This document shows positions 24,868-31,872 of a stretch of 54,839 nucleotides of DNA, piece after piece; position 1 is the stretch's first letter; the number at the start of each line of letters is the position of its first letter. The DNA lies in contig JAYNIR010000018.1 in the NCBI GenBank assembly GCA_038109305.1, positions 1-54,839 on the forward strand. The letters run 5' to 3'. Below the pieces are notes generated by a model, which saw only the letters and a list, made by a program, of their open reading frames with translations, was not told the origin of the DNA and made no database searches. The position numbers and the translations under genes were made by a program. Source of the DNA: UBA1479 sp038109305 (GTDB taxonomy: Bacteria; Pseudomonadota; Alphaproteobacteria; Rhodospirillales; Casp-alpha2).

Positions 24868-25551
24868 CTAATCCCCGAACGCCCGAAGGAACGCACGGGC
24901 GAGGAATTCCTGGTGATCGGGGGCATAGGCGCGGTCGGCCCCCACCGGGCAGGCCCGGCGCGCAAGGCAGCCGCCCGTCAGGCAAGGCGCGCCTTCCGGC
25001 GATTTCAAATGACCGACGCAGGCGTCGAGGGCAAAGGAAGCTGCCGAAAATGCGTTGACGGGGCAGCCGGACAGGCAGGGTTTTTCCGAACACCCGTCGC
25101 AGGCGTGGGCGGTTTGGGCGACGGGCGGCAGGTCGATTTTATCGGCGAAACCAAGCGCGCCCCGGTAGCTGTGCCACGGCCCCGCCGCCGGGTGCATCAA
25201 GGGCCCGATGGGCGCGCAACGGAGGCCTTCGGCCCGGGTCGCCCATTGCTGAAACGGCCAGTGGGGCGGGCCATCGAAGGGATAAAAAACTTTCGCGCCC
25301 AGGTCCGACGCGACGGGGCCGAGGACGCGGCGGGTCCAGGCGTCCAATGGGTCGGGCTCGTCCCGCCTCTCGGCCCGGAAGCGCGGCCAGAAATCGCCGC
25401 CGATGTCGCCGATCAATATAAGTGTCCGGCATCCGTCGGGCGCGATGGGCGCGGCGGACGCGCCCTCGCCCGGATCGGCATGAAACCCGCCCCGGCGGGT
25501 AAGGCCGGTTTTCTCGACGGCGGTTTTGATTGTGTCGAAGGTCGGGGTCAT
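24868..25551 (-). CDS. 4Fe-4S ferredoxin-domain protein (QueG/ferredoxin-like)
   Basis: A 227-residue protein with a C-terminal iron-sulfur region. Cysteines occur as CDGCSEKPCLSGCP, which gives one CxxCxxxxCxxxCP binding site, then a second set in DACVGH, APCLTGGCLARRACPVG. The N-terminal half resembles the substrate domain of epoxyqueuosine reductase-like and related proteins (GCRTLILIGDIGGDFW, DPLDAWTRRV, GAKVFYPFDGPPHWPFQQW). It is too short for QueG (about 350 residues) and lacks the cobalamin-site sequences, so it is called only as a ferredoxin-domain protein. Such proteins accompany dapF in some alphaproteobacteria. The function is not known. Confidence 0.75.
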   Translation of the reverse strand: MTPTFDTIKTAVEKTGLTRRGGFHADPGEGASAAPIAPDGCRTLILIGDIGGDFWPRFRAERRDEPDPLDAWTRRVLGPVASDLGAKVFYPFDGPPHWPFQQWATRAEGLRCAPIGPLMHPAAGPWHSYRGALGFADKIDLPPVAQTAHACDGCSEKPCLSGCPVNAFSAASFALDACVGHLKSPEGAPCLTGGCLARRACPVGADRAYAPDHQEFLARAFLRAFGD

Positions 25552-25591
25552 GACCGAAGCCTCGCGTTGTCGTCCTGACGGGTCAAGCCCG

Positions 25592-27064
25592 TCACATGTT
25601 CATGCCGGCGCCTGACGACACGATGGGCTGCGACAGAACCCACAGGCTGATCATGGTATAGCCGATCATCAGGATCATCATGGGGATTTGGCTGATCAGC
25701 GCCCGGCGGCGGCCCGGGAAAATTTTCAGCGCCGTTTCATGCGCCAGATAAACCGCCGCTACATGCCCGGCGACAATCGCCGTGACCGACAGGAACCACA
25801 CGGTCTTTGCCTTCACCAACGTAAAGTCCGGGCGGATCGCCGCCGTGCCGAACAGGTCCCAGCCGAACCCGAACGGATCGGACAGCAGCGGCGCCATGTT
25901 CTGCCCCGCGATCATCAGATAGGAATAATAATGCGACAGGTGATAGGCGATGGCGATCGGCACCAGCGAAAACGCGAACCAGCCCGCCGCGCGGAGCCCG
26001 GAAACACCGCCGCCGCCCGCCCTGGCCGTCAGCCAAGCGAACAGGCCGTAGACCAGGACGATCACCGCCGGGAGCGCCACCAGCGCGAACGACTTGACGA
26101 CGCGCAGCACGTTGATCCCGCGGCTGCCGATTTCCTCAAGCGGGCCGTGCAGCAACCGGGTTTCGTTCAGCCACACTAGCCAGTCGCGCCACGCCGGCGT
26201 TTCCAGAATGCCGTCGAAGGTGACGCTGGTCAGCAGCACCAGGATGAAGACCGTCTGCGACAACGACGCGGGCTGTTCGGTGACCAAACCCGTCGACGGC
26301 AGGCGCAGGCGCAGCCGCCCGTCCGATCCTTCGAACGGCGCGAACCGCGCCAAGAGCCAGAAGACGTTGTGGAACACTTCACCGTGGCGGAGCCACACGT
26401 CCCGCCCGAAGACCGCCATGCCGGTCCAGGTGATCGCCGAATAAACGAGGATCAGCGGGCCCAGCGCGCGAGGATCTTCGCCCGCGTCGGCGACCAGCTC
26501 CATCCACGCGAAGGTGATAAACAAGGCGACCGCCGGCCAATGGCCGAGCCCGCCAGGGTAGGCCATGCGCGGCGCTGGCCGCCCGGCCCAGGCGTGGGCG
26601 TAGCCGAACAGAGCGGCCCACGGATTGGCGGCGTCCCAGATGTTGCCGAACAACGCCGCGATGAAGGCGAAGCCGACCCACCAGATGACCCAGACGAACG
26701 TCGGCGCGAAATTATCCAGCGTTTCCGGATTGCCGAAGAAACACGCCGCCAGCACGAGGAAGAATAAAAAGAGCGATACCGCGCGGACCGCGCGACCGGC
26801 CCAAGGCGACAGGCGGACCGAGACTTCCGGCCCGCGCGCGCCGCCGTGTTTGAGGAACACCGCCGAGACGACGAAAGACAGCGCCACCGCCGCCCCCGCG
26901 CCCGCGACCCAGAGCCAGAGCGGCAGCGGCAGATCGTATCGTTTGCCGAAGGCATGGGCGGCCGCATCGCTCGCCGGACCAAACGCCGCCAGCCCCAGGC
27001 CGAGCGCGAGAACCGTCATCGCGGAAACGGAAAAGCGGGACATGGTCACCGGGCCGACGGTCAC
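25592..27064 (-). CDS. Polytopic membrane protein, fenitrothion hydrolase-like
   Basis: A 490-residue inner-membrane protein with about 11-12 hydrophobic spans and a signal-like N-terminus (ALGLGLAAFGPASDAAAHA). Motifs seen are HAFGKRYDLPLPLWLW after the signal, FGNIWDAANPWAALFGY, SVTFDGILETPAW and AYHLSHYYSYLMIAGQN. From memory, relatives are annotated as fenitrothion hydrolase after a membrane organophosphate hydrolase, but most are of unknown function. The many conserved His and Asp residues at membrane faces suggest metal or heme binding, which is inference. It overlaps the upstream cupredoxin-like gene by four bases, so the pair is coupled. A hairpin starts at its stop codon (TGACGGG with CCCGTCA). 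Confidence 0.7.
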   Translation of the reverse strand: MTVGPVTMSRFSVSAMTVLALGLGLAAFGPASDAAAHAFGKRYDLPLPLWLWVAGAGAAVALSFVVSAVFLKHGGARGPEVSVRLSPWAGRAVRAVSLFLFFLVLAACFFGNPETLDNFAPTFVWVIWWVGFAFIAALFGNIWDAANPWAALFGYAHAWAGRPAPRMAYPGGLGHWPAVALFITFAWMELVADAGEDPRALGPLILVYSAITWTGMAVFGRDVWLRHGEVFHNVFWLLARFAPFEGSDGRLRLRLPSTGLVTEQPASLSQTVFILVLLTSVTFDGILETPAWRDWLVWLNETRLLHGPLEEIGSRGINVLRVVKSFALVALPAVIVLVYGLFAWLTARAGGGGVSGLRAAGWFAFSLVPIAIAYHLSHYYSYLMIAGQNMAPLLSDPFGFGWDLFGTAAIRPDFTLVKAKTVWFLSVTAIVAGHVAAVYLAHETALKIFPGRRRALISQIPMMILMIGYTMISLWVLSQPIVSSGAGMNM

Positions 27065-27462
27065 TGGGGATGAACTTCGATGTACAGCACCGAGACATGC
27101 CGTTTGCCGACGTGGCTTTCCATCGGGAAGCGCCCGGCGTGATTGGCGGTGAACGCCAGGGTCACCGGCGCGCCGGGCGTCAGACGGACGGTCTTGTCGA
27201 TGCCGTGCAGGTGAAGTTCCATGGCGGCATCCGACGTGAAGACGATTTCCACCCGGTCGCCTTCGGTCACCTTCAGCGTCTCGAGCGCCTTTGGCACCCT
27301 ACCCTTCGCGACCGGGACATCGAACCGCCTGGTCCCGCCCGCCGCCGAAGGACCGGCGAACGGTAAGACACCGAAAGCAGCCGCCCCGAGACAGCGAAGC
27401 CCGAGAACACGAAGAACGTACCGGCGGGTCAGACGATTATCGGTGCATGTACGGCGCATCAT
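27061..27462 (-). CDS. Exported cupredoxin-like protein
   Basis: A 133-residue exported protein. A basic n-region (NRLTRRYVLRVLG) and a hydrophobic stretch form a signal peptide, possibly Tat-like though with a single RR. The mature part has a cupredoxin-type beta sandwich pattern: RFDVPVAKGRVPKALETLKV, GDRVEIVFTSDAAMELHLHG, LTPGAPVTLAFTANHAGRF and HVSVLYIEVHPQ. Histidines in ELHLHG and SHVGKRH could bind copper, but the classical Cys-x-His ligand group is absent. It is translationally coupled to the membrane protein downstream (ATGA overlap), which suggests a shared role. Confidence 0.75.
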   Translation of the reverse strand: MMRRTCTDNRLTRRYVLRVLGLRCLGAAAFGVLPFAGPSAAGGTRRFDVPVAKGRVPKALETLKVTEGDRVEIVFTSDAAMELHLHGIDKTVRLTPGAPVTLAFTANHAGRFPMESHVGKRHVSVLYIEVHPQ

Positions 27463-27825
27463 GGCCGGACACTAATCCGGCGGGTGTTTTCCGGCAATCC
27501 CGGTTCGCGTTACCGGGCACTTTTCAAGGTCGGAAATTTCCAAGGACTTCCGTCGGCGATGTCGCGGAGGCCCGCAACGGCGCGGAATCCTCGCGGGCGG
27601 AAATACCGGCTTTTCTGCGGAAATCGGCCACCCGCGCGCCGATTTTCGGCGCGAAACGGGCATCGCCGTCACCTTCCTTGGCACCTTACCCGGACATTTT
27701 CTTGATTCCTGACCCAAACGGACTTATTTACTTAAGGTTGTATTTTAAATTTGCAACAACCCTTTATAATCACAAAGGTGCAATGGAACAAGCTTTTCCA
27801 TTTCCGCGCGTAGTTTTCCGACATG
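27463..27825. other. Intergenic stretch with no gene seen
   Basis: Between the cupredoxin-like gene (minus) and the ffh promoter (plus) I find no credible coding region or RNA gene. Bases 27480-27690 are GC-rich, and 27700-27790 are AT-rich with a TATAAT at 27765-27770 lacking a good -35. The divergent promoters must lie here, and the AT-rich part may be a regulatory or UP-like region for ffh. Confidence 0.5.
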
Positions 27826-27854
27826 TTGACTTGGGCGGCCCTTCTCCCTAGATT
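27826..27854 (+). promoter_or_regulatory. Sigma-70 type promoter for ffh
   Basis: TTGACT (27826-27831) and TAGATT (27849-27854) are separated by exactly 17 bases, close to the alphaproteobacterial consensus. The start would be near 27861, giving a leader of about 110 bases that contains a stable hairpin. It probably drives ffh and possibly the downstream ribosomal cluster. Confidence 0.65.
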
Positions 27855-27902
27855 GCGCGCAAATTTACCGGGTTTACGGAGTTTTCCGTCCCGAGGGGCG
27901 CC

Positions 27903-27929
27903 GCCAGTCCGCGAGTTTCGCGCACTGGC
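27903..27929 (+). promoter_or_regulatory. Stable hairpin in the ffh leader
   Basis: GCCAGT pairs with ACTGGC and, inside a single C-C mismatch, CGCGA pairs with TCGCG around a GTT loop. It lies 42 bases before the ffh start and has no U-tract, so it is a leader structure rather than a terminator. A second smaller pairing lies just upstream (CCGTCCCGAGGGG). Confidence 0.5.
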
Positions 27930-27971
27930 GCGTTCGACGTTGGACTTTTTGGATGCAACCGGCTGGACGCG

Positions 27972-29345
27972 ATGTTTGAAAGCCTAAGCGACCGTCTGTC
28001 AGGGATTTTTGAAAGCCTGACCAAGCGCGGCGCCTTGAAAGAGGCGGACGTGGATGCGGCCTTGCGCGAAATTCGCGTGGCGCTGCTGGAAGCCGACGTG
28101 GCGCTGCCGGTGGTCAAGGATTTCGTCGACGGCGTCCGCGCCAAGGCCGTCGGGCAGGACGTGCTGCGGTCGGTCACGCCGGGGCAGATGGTCGTCAAGA
28201 TCGTCCACGACGCGCTGGTCGACGTACTGTCCTCACCGGGGAAAGACGCAATGCCGGCGGACGACGCCGGCCTTGCCATCCACGGCAACCCGCCGGTGGC
28301 GATTTTGATGGTCGGCCTCCAGGGATCGGGCAAGACGACGACGTCGGCCAAGATCGCCAAGCGCATCGCCGAGCGGGAAAAGAAAAAGGTCCTCCTGGCG
28401 TCCTTGGACATCTACCGCCCGGCGGCGCAGCAGCAGTTGCAGGTGCTGGGCGAACAGATCGGCCAGCGGGTGATGACCCCGATCATGGGCGAACGGCCGC
28501 AGGCTATCGCCGCCCGCGCCATGGATACGGGCCGCCGCGAAGGCTATGACGTGGTCATCCTGGATACGGCCGGACGGCTTGCGCTGGGTCAGGAAATGAT
28601 GACCGAAGTCGTCAACGTCCGCATGGCGACGGCGCCGGCGGAAGTGCTTTTGGTCGCCGACGCCATGACCGGCCAGGACGCGGTCACCATCGCGACGGAA
28701 TTCAATCAGAAAGTGGGCATTACGGGGATTGTGCTGACCCGCGTCGACGGCGATGCGCGCGGCGGCGCCGCGCTGTCCATGCGGGCCGTTACCGGCAAGC
28801 CGATCAAACTGATGGGCACGGGCGAAGGCATGGACGCGGTCGACGCGTTCGACGCGCACCGCGTCGCGGGATCGATCCTGGGCATGGGCGACGTCGTCGG
28901 CCTGGTCGAAAAAGCGTCCCAGGTGGTCGAACAGGAAGAAGCTGAAAAGCTCGCCAAGAAAATGCTGAAAGGCCAGTTCACGCTGGAAGACATGGCCGAC
29001 CAGTTCAAGCAGATCAAGAAGATGGGGTCGCTGGACGGCATCCTGGGTATGTTGCCCGGCGCCAAAAAAGCCAAGGCCGCCTTCGAACAGCGCAACATCG
29101 ACGACCGGATGATCGCCCGACAGGAAGCAATCATCCTTTCCATGACGCCGCATGAACGGCGCAATCCGAAAACCATCAACGGGTCCCGCCGCAAGCGCAT
29201 CGCCGCCGGGTCGGGCACCGATGTGTCCGACGTGAACCGGCTTTTGAAACAGCACCGCCAGATGGCGGACATGATGAAAAAAGCCGGCAAGCGCGGCGGG
29301 CTCAAGGGCCTGTTGGGCGGCATGCCGCCCGGCCTGCCCAGGTGA
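27972..29345 (+). CDS. ffh: Signal recognition particle protein Ffh
   Basis: A 457-residue SRP54 GTPase that binds signal sequences of nascent inner-membrane proteins and docks with FtsY. N domain MFESLSDRLSGIFESLTKRG, G1 GLQGSGKT near 113-120, G3 DTAGRLALGQEMM, G4 written TRVDGDARGG rather than TKLD (a variant I know from other alphaproteobacteria), and the methionine-rich M domain with ILSMTPHERRNPKTINGSR and a terminal RQMADMMKK. It is the first gene of the ffh-rpsP-rimM-trmD-rplS cluster. A terminator-like hairpin overlaps its stop, so downstream genes may be partly separate. Confidence 0.97.
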   Translation: MFESLSDRLSGIFESLTKRGALKEADVDAALREIRVALLEADVALPVVKDFVDGVRAKAVGQDVLRSVTPGQMVVKIVHDALVDVLSSPGKDAMPADDAGLAIHGNPPVAILMVGLQGSGKTTTSAKIAKRIAEREKKKVLLASLDIYRPAAQQQLQVLGEQIGQRVMTPIMGERPQAIAARAMDTGRREGYDVVILDTAGRLALGQEMMTEVVNVRMATAPAEVLLVADAMTGQDAVTIATEFNQKVGITGIVLTRVDGDARGGAALSMRAVTGKPIKLMGTGEGMDAVDAFDAHRVAGSILGMGDVVGLVEKASQVVEQEEAEKLAKKMLKGQFTLEDMADQFKQIKKMGSLDGILGMLPGAKKAKAAFEQRNIDDRMIARQEAIILSMTPHERRNPKTINGSRRKRIAAGSGTDVSDVNRLLKQHRQMADMMKKAGKRGGLKGLLGGMPPGLPR

Positions 29346-29368
29346 CCGGGAGGCCGGCGCAATTTTTT
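29329..29368 (+). terminator. Intrinsic terminator overlapping the ffh stop codon
   Basis: CCGGCCT (29329-29335) pairs perfectly with AGGCCGG (29351-29357), the ffh TGA lies in the loop, and AATTTTTT follows at 29361. The U-tract and stem fit a Rho-independent terminator, although the three bases between stem and tract may weaken it. It could attenuate read-through from ffh into rpsP. Confidence 0.5.
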
Positions 29369-29442
29369 AGAGACTTCAACAAACACGAACACTGACCGAA
29401 ACCGATTAAGACCAACACAGAGAAGACGAGTAAGGAAACCAC

Positions 29443-29958
29443 ATGTCTGTCAAAATTCGACTTTCCCGGGGCGGCGCAAAGAAACGCCCCTACTACCACA
29501 TCGTTATCGCCGACTCGCGCCGCGCGCGGGACAGCAAGTTCATCGAACGCGTGGGCGCCTACAACCCCATGCTGCCGAAGGACGACCCCAACCGGGTGAA
29601 ACTGAAAGAAGACCGGATCAAGCATTGGCTCGGCGTCGGCGCGCAGCCGACCGACCGGGTGCACCGCTTTTTGGGCGACGCCGGCCTGACCGGCAGCCGC
29701 CCGGTGCCGCAGAAGCAGACCAAGAGCGCGGCGCCCAAGCCGAAGACGGTCGAGCGGATGCAGGAAAAAGAAGAGAAACTGAAAGCCAAGGCGGAAGCCG
29801 AAGCGGCCGCCCAGGAAGCTGCGAAGGCCGAAGCGGAAGCCGCGGCGGCGGCGCCAGCGGAAGACGCGCCTGCCGAAGCGCCGGCGGAAACCCCTGCCGA
29901 AGAAGCCGCGGCCCCTGCCGAGGAAGCGCCGGCCGAAGCGGAAGAAGCGAAGGAGTAA
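29443..29958 (+). CDS. rpsP: 30S ribosomal protein S16 with a long acidic C-terminal extension
   Basis: The first 80 residues are a normal S16: MSVKIRLSRGGAKKRPYYHI, RDSKFIERVGAYNPML and LKEDRIKHWLGVGAQPTDRV. The usual bacterial length is 80-90 residues. Here an Ala/Glu/Pro-rich low-complexity tail brings it to 171, with a charged helix (ERMQEKEEKLKAKAEAEAAA) and then repeated PAE units. Extended S16 proteins occur in alphaproteobacteria, but this one is at the long end. ATG 29443 follows AAGGAAACCAC. The 97-base leader is very A/C-rich. It is followed by rimM after 30 bases. Confidence 0.95.
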   Translation: MSVKIRLSRGGAKKRPYYHIVIADSRRARDSKFIERVGAYNPMLPKDDPNRVKLKEDRIKHWLGVGAQPTDRVHRFLGDAGLTGSRPVPQKQTKSAAPKPKTVERMQEKEEKLKAKAEAEAAAQEAAKAEAEAAAAAPAEDAPAEAPAETPAEEAAAPAEEAPAEAEEAKE

Positions 29959-29988
29959 GTCCAGTCAACCAAGCCGAACGGAAATCCC

Positions 29989-30555
29989 ATGGCGCCCGAT
30001 GATGCGGATCCCCTGGTCTGCCTCGGCGTGATCACGGGGCCCAGAGGTCTCAAGGGCGATCTTCGGATCAAAAGCTTTACCCAGGACCCCCGGGCCATCG
30101 CCGATTACGGCGAGCTGACCGACGAAGCAGGCGAAAGGCGGTTCCGGCTGACGATCACGGGCGAGGCCAAAGGCGTCCTGGTCGGCCGGGTCGACGGCGT
30201 CACGGACCGGACGGGTGCTGAAAAGCTGAAAGGTGCGCGGCTGTATGTCGATCGGGGCAGGCTCCCGGAACCGGATGAGGACGAATACTACCATTCGGAC
30301 CTGATCGGGCTTCGGGCGGAAACCCCGGAAGGCGACCTGGGCACGGTGAAGCAGGTTTTCGAATTCGGCGCGGGCGACGTATTGGAGATTTCGGGCGGCG
30401 GGCACGGCACGGTGATGGTGCCTTTCACCAAAGCGGTGGTGCCGGTGGTGGACATCAAGGGCGGCAGGCTGGTGATCGACCCGCCGGACGGCCTTCTGGA
30501 AACGCCGGAGCGGCCCGATACGGACGAGACGCCCACAACGGAAGACTGCGACTGA
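29989..30555 (+). CDS. rimM: Ribosome maturation factor RimM
   Basis: A 188-residue 16S rRNA processing and 30S assembly factor that binds ribosomal protein S19. The N-terminal RimM domain has CLGVITGPRGLKGDLRIKSFT and a GRVDGVTDRTGAEKLKGARLYVDR segment. The PRC-barrel-like C-terminal domain has EYYHSDLIGLRA, GTVKQVFEFGAGDVLEI and MVPFTKAVVPVVDIKGGRLVIDPP. The last 20 residues are acidic and threonine-rich. It is in the standard position between rpsP and trmD. Its stop codon begins a set of ACGAGT repeats. Confidence 0.95.
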   Translation: MAPDDADPLVCLGVITGPRGLKGDLRIKSFTQDPRAIADYGELTDEAGERRFRLTITGEAKGVLVGRVDGVTDRTGAEKLKGARLYVDRGRLPEPDEDEYYHSDLIGLRAETPEGDLGTVKQVFEFGAGDVLEISGGGHGTVMVPFTKAVVPVVDIKGGRLVIDPPDGLLETPERPDTDETPTTEDCD

Positions 30556-30594
30556 ACGAGTAAGAGTACGAGTAAAAGTGAACGAGTGAACGGA
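30553..30594 (+). repeat. Short imperfect repeats from the rimM stop to the trmD start
   Basis: ACGAGT occurs at 30556, 30568 and 30582, each followed by a stop-like TAA or TGA. The first unit starts with the rimM TGA stop. Unit lengths are 12 and 14 bases. The whole 39-base spacer is built from these units, which leaves the trmD Shine-Dalgarno region (ACGAGTGAACGGA) inside the last copy. Confidence 0.55.
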
Positions 30595-31296
30595 ATGAGC
30601 AAGGTCTGGACAGCGCAGATGTTGACGATCTTCCCGGAAATGTTTCCCGGGCCGCTCGGCTGTTCGCTGGCCGGAACGGCCCTTGAAAAGGGCGTCTGGG
30701 CGCTTGAAAAGGTGGACATTCGGGGCTTTGCGCGCGATAAACACCGCTCCGTGGACGATGCCCCCTTCGGCGGCGGCCCCGGCATGGTGATGCGGCCCGA
30801 CGTGGTCGACGGCGCCATCCGGCAAGCCAAGGCGGATCAGCCCGGTCTGCCCCTGATCTATCTGACCCCCCGCGGGCGTCCGTTGACGCAGGATCGGGTG
30901 GACCAATTGGCCGAAGGCCCCGGCGTGAGCCTGCTGTGCGGCCGGTTCGAAGGCGTCGACCAACGGGTGCTGGACGCCCATGAGGCGGAAGAGATTTCGC
31001 TGGGCGATTTCGTGCTTTCCGGCGGCGAGCCGGCGGCGCTGGTTCTGCTGGATGCGTGCTTGCGGCTTTTGCCGGGCGTCATCGGCAAGGCCCAGTCGCT
31101 GGACGAAGAGAGTTTCAAACGGGGATTGCTGGAATATCCCCACTACACCCGCCCCCAGGAATGGGAAGGGCGGCAGGTGCCGGAAGTTCTAGTTTCCGGG
31201 CACCATGAAAAGATCGAAGCCTGGCGAACCCGTCAGGCCGAAGACATTACCCGCGAACGGCGGCCCGACTTGTGGGCCGGACGCGAGCGGGCATGA
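30595..31296 (+). CDS. trmD: tRNA (guanine(37)-N1)-methyltransferase
   Basis: A 233-residue SPOUT methyltransferase that makes m1G37 in tRNAs reading CNN and CGG codons, preventing frameshifts. Conserved elements are LTIFPEMFPGPLGCSL, DDAPFGGGPGMVM near 50-62, LLCGRFEGVDQRVL, and the trefoil-knot SAM site ISLGDFVLSGGEPAALVLLDA, then HYTRPQEWEGRQVPEVLVSG. ATG 30595 is preferred over an in-frame GTG three codons earlier because it fits the family start. It is in its usual position before rplS. Confidence 0.96.
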   Translation: MSKVWTAQMLTIFPEMFPGPLGCSLAGTALEKGVWALEKVDIRGFARDKHRSVDDAPFGGGPGMVMRPDVVDGAIRQAKADQPGLPLIYLTPRGRPLTQDRVDQLAEGPGVSLLCGRFEGVDQRVLDAHEAEEISLGDFVLSGGEPAALVLLDACLRLLPGVIGKAQSLDEESFKRGLLEYPHYTRPQEWEGRQVPEVLVSGHHEKIEAWRTRQAEDITRERRPDLWAGRERA

Positions 31297-31320
31297 GCGT
31301 TTAGAAGAAGGATGAGACCG

Positions 31321-31755
31321 ATGAACGTGATTGAAGAACTCGACCGGGAACAGATTGCCCGGTTGTCCGAAGATAAAAACGTGCCGCAGTTCGCCCCCGG
31401 CGACACGCTGCGCGTCAACGTCCGCGTCGTTGAAGGCGACCGGACCCGTCTGCAGGCGTTCGAAGGCGTGTGCATCGCCCGCAAGAACGCCGGCATCAAT
31501 TCGGCCTTTACCGTGCGCAAGCTGAGCTACGGCGAAGGCGTGGAACGCGTGTTCCCGCTGTTTTCGCCGAACGTCGACTCGATCGAAGTCGTCCGCCGCG
31601 GCGACGTCCGCCGGGCGAAGCTCTATTACCTGCGCGGCCGCACCGGCAAAAAGGCGCGTATCGCCGAAAAGACCGACGGCTTCTCGGGCAAGGTTTCGGC
31701 CGAGGAAAAGCAGGCGGCGCGCGACGCCAAGGCCGCCGATCAGGCCGGCAAGTAA
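31321..31755 (+). CDS. rplS: 50S ribosomal protein L19
   Basis: A 144-residue ribosomal protein at the 30S-50S interface. The conserved domain spans residues 1-115: MNVIEELDREQ, FAPGDTLRVNVRVVEG, RLQAFEGVCIARKN, FTVRKLSYGEGVERVFPLFSPNVDSIEV and RRAKLYYLRGRTGKKARI. The last 25 residues are a charged, alanine-rich extension. The second of two close ATGs (31321) is chosen because AGAAGGA lies nine bases before it and the family starts MNxIE. It closes the translation cluster and is followed by leuC after 117 bases. Confidence 0.96.
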   Translation: MNVIEELDREQIARLSEDKNVPQFAPGDTLRVNVRVVEGDRTRLQAFEGVCIARKNAGINSAFTVRKLSYGEGVERVFPLFSPNVDSIEVVRRGDVRRAKLYYLRGRTGKKARIAEKTDGFSGKVSAEEKQAARDAKAADQAGK

Positions 31756-31772
31756 AGCCACCGGTGGTTTGG

Positions 31773-31798
31773 GGCGGCGCCGGCGCGCCGGCCCCGCC
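31773..31798 (+). terminator. GC-only hairpin between rplS and leuC
   Basis: GGCGG (31773-31777) pairs with CCGCC (31794-31798) outside the perfect palindrome GCCGGCGCGCCGGC (31779-31792). There is no U-tract, so it is at best a weak terminator for rplS or a boundary structure before the leu genes. Confidence 0.35.
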
Positions 31799-31849
31799 AC
31801 CCGGTGAAACGTATCCGTGACGGGGCAACCGCGAAACCGCGGGGCCCGA

Positions 31850-31861
31850 CCCTGGAGAGGG
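31850..31861 (+). promoter_or_regulatory. leuC: leuC Shine-Dalgarno presented in a small hairpin loop
   Basis: CCCT-GGAG-AGGG at 31850-31861 puts the GGAG ribosome-binding core in a four-base loop closed by a four-pair stem, 11 bases before the leuC ATG. A second hairpin (CCGCG-AAAC-CGCGG, 31829-31842) lies just upstream. The same CT-GGAG-AG arrangement occurs in the DUF1150 leader at 43350-43367. A regulatory role is speculative. Confidence 0.35.
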
Positions 31862-31872
31862 AAATTAGAACC

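Noticed and set aside
24868..25551. Naming the ferredoxin-domain protein as epoxyqueuosine reductase QueG
   Set aside because: It is more than 100 residues too short and lacks recognisable cobalamin-site sequence.
27480..27560. A tRNA-like GGTTCGCG-TTACCGGG stretch in the gap before ffh
   Set aside because: No acceptor stem, D arm or anticodon arm can be folded around it.
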